Assembly: GCF_900111875.1 (NCBI RefSeq)
Contig: NZ_FOJU01000001.1
Coordinates: 496,001-560,000, forward strand
From: Poseidonocella pacifica
GTDB lineage: Bacteria; Pseudomonadota; Alphaproteobacteria; Rhodobacterales; Rhodobacteraceae
Direction: 5' to 3'
DNA: 64,000 nucleotides
Positions 63,327 to 64,000 of the stretch are shown piece by piece. The stretch's first letter is position 1. Every line of letters begins with the position of its first letter. The position numbers and the translations under genes are program-made. Below the pieces are notes generated by a model. That model did not search any database and was not told the origin of the DNA. It saw only the letters and a list, made by a program, of their open reading frames with translations.

Positions 63327-64000
63327 CGGACTGGCCCCCGAAACCGGTACCGCGCGCGGAGCGGGTTTCACTGTTGCGCTATGCTCGGCTATTTCGCCGC
63401 GATATCCTGTCGGCCCAGCCCGCGCGGCTTTACCGCGCTCGAATGGCCGACTTCAAGACACCGTTCTTTCGCTCCGTTCTCTTGAATGAGCCGTCCCTAG
63501 TGGATGAAGTTCTTCGCCAACGCCCCGGAGATTTTCCAAAGTCGGACCGTGTGGGCGAAGGTTTGCGCCCCTTGCTGGGCCGGTCCGTATTTGTGACCAA
63601 CGGGGATGATTGGGCGCGACAGCGCAGGATCATAGATCCGGCCTTTGAGGGCGGGCGATTGCGCGAAAGTTTCCCAGCGATGCGTGACGCAGCGGATGCC
63701 GCAGCCGAACGTCTTGGCGCACGAGCCGGAACCCGGGTAGAGATCGAGGCCGAGGCAAGCCATGCGGCGGCGGATGTAATCTTTCGCTCCCTCTTTTCAC
63801 TGCCCATAGATGACGATGACGCGGCGCGGGTGTTCGCGGCGTTTCAGGCGTATCAGCGGTCTGCACCTGTCCTGAACCTCGCAGCGCTTTTGCCGCTTCC
63901 CCGGTGGATGCCGCGCCCGTTTCGCCGTGGCACGCGGAGCCAAGCACGCAAGATCCGTGCTCTGATTTCTGACCTGACTGCGGCCCGCGCCGAACAGATC
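63323..64000 (+). CDS. Cytochrome P450 (5' part, cut by window end)
   Basis: The first 226 residues of an open frame running off the window. 'VTNGDDWARQRRIIDPAF' is the P450 C-helix motif with the WxxxR heme-propionate pair, and 'RSVLLNEPSLVDEVL' and 'PGDFPKSD' match the preceding part of bacterial class P450s of the CYP4/CYP102-like type. The heme-cysteine region lies beyond the window. The ATG overlaps the hydrolase stop (ATGA). The substrate is unknown. Confidence 0.85.
   Translation, partial: MTDWPPKPVPRAERVSLLRYARLFRRDILSAQPARLYRARMADFKTPFFRSVLLNEPSLVDEVLRQRPGDFPKSDRVGEGLRPLLGRSVFVTNGDDWARQRRIIDPAFEGGRLRESFPAMRDAADAAAERLGARAGTRVEIEAEASHAAADVIFRSLFSLPIDDDDAARVFAAFQAYQRSAPVLNLAALLPLPRWMPRPFRRGTRSQARKIRALISDLTAARAEQI

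Noticed and set aside
1-64000. CRISPR arrays, IS elements, phage genes, rRNA
   Set aside because: None of the repeat patterns, transposase or integrase motifs, or rRNA landmarks were seen.

Overview
The window looks like a chromosome segment of an alphaproteobacterium of the Rhodobacterales (Roseobacter group). It is GC-rich by eye. It carries a ccmABCD-ccmG cytochrome c maturation operon behind an Mth938-like gene, an RNase E with a large acidic insertion splitting its S1 domain, a DUF1476 (ATP synthase zeta-type inhibitor) gene, a DUF1638/corrinoid-protein/homocysteine-methyltransferase set, and an alphaproteobacterial-type LexA box (GTTC-N7-GTTC). No rRNA, CRISPR array, IS element, integrase or replication origin was seen.

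Layout. 0.2-4.3 kb: cytochrome c maturation (Mth938-like, ccmA, ccmB, ccmC, ccmD, ccmG) and, convergent, dsbB-like and YqaA/DedA-like membrane genes. 4.4-6.5 kb: TRAP dicarboxylate-type permease pair without a binding protein, tRNA-Leu(CAA) and a terminator. 6.8-25 kb: accessory catabolic block with a hydratase-like gene, a minus-strand operon (oligopeptide-type ABC transporter, amidase, RidA), a divergent GntR regulator, a TrzN/AtzA-like amidohydrolase, and a plus-strand operon (Pot-type ABC transporter, PuuE-like deacetylase-fold hydrolase, second amidase, Asp/Glu-racemase-fold protein), closed by a second racemase-fold gene. Four copies of a palindromic motif (TGGCATNCCA) lie in the control regions of both ABC operons, of the amidohydrolase and of the GntR gene, so the block looks like one regulon, probably for a cyclic amide, ureide or N-heterocycle. 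25-37 kb: LacI-controlled sugar-acid block, with LacI, SDR, 2-hydroxyacid dehydrogenase, transporter ATPase and Gfo/Idh dehydrogenase on the minus strand and binding protein, two permeases, TIM-barrel isomerase, mannonate-dehydratase-like enolase and aldo/keto reductase on the plus strand.

37.6-64 kb is mainly housekeeping: siroheme synthase, tRNA-Ile(CAT), purM-purN-rnd, a lipoprotein, sufE, pieces of what looks like a split cobalamin methionine synthase (DUF1638, corrinoid protein, homocysteine methyltransferase) interleaved with MarC, a LexA-box radical SAM gene and an SRAP (YedK/HMCES) gene, an MprF-like protein, a membrane hybrid histidine kinase, DUF1476, purC-purS-purQ, dctB-dctD, rne, tusA-like, ccdA, an alpha/beta hydrolase and a cytochrome P450 cut by the window edge.

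Most notable: the shared-operator catabolic block, whose two racemase-fold proteins both lack the two catalytic cysteines of the family; a DctD-type regulator with no GAFTGA sigma-54 loop and an altered Walker B; and a LexA box directly in front of the radical SAM gene that faces the SRAP gene. Functions are assigned by motif and family recognition only; no database search was possible.
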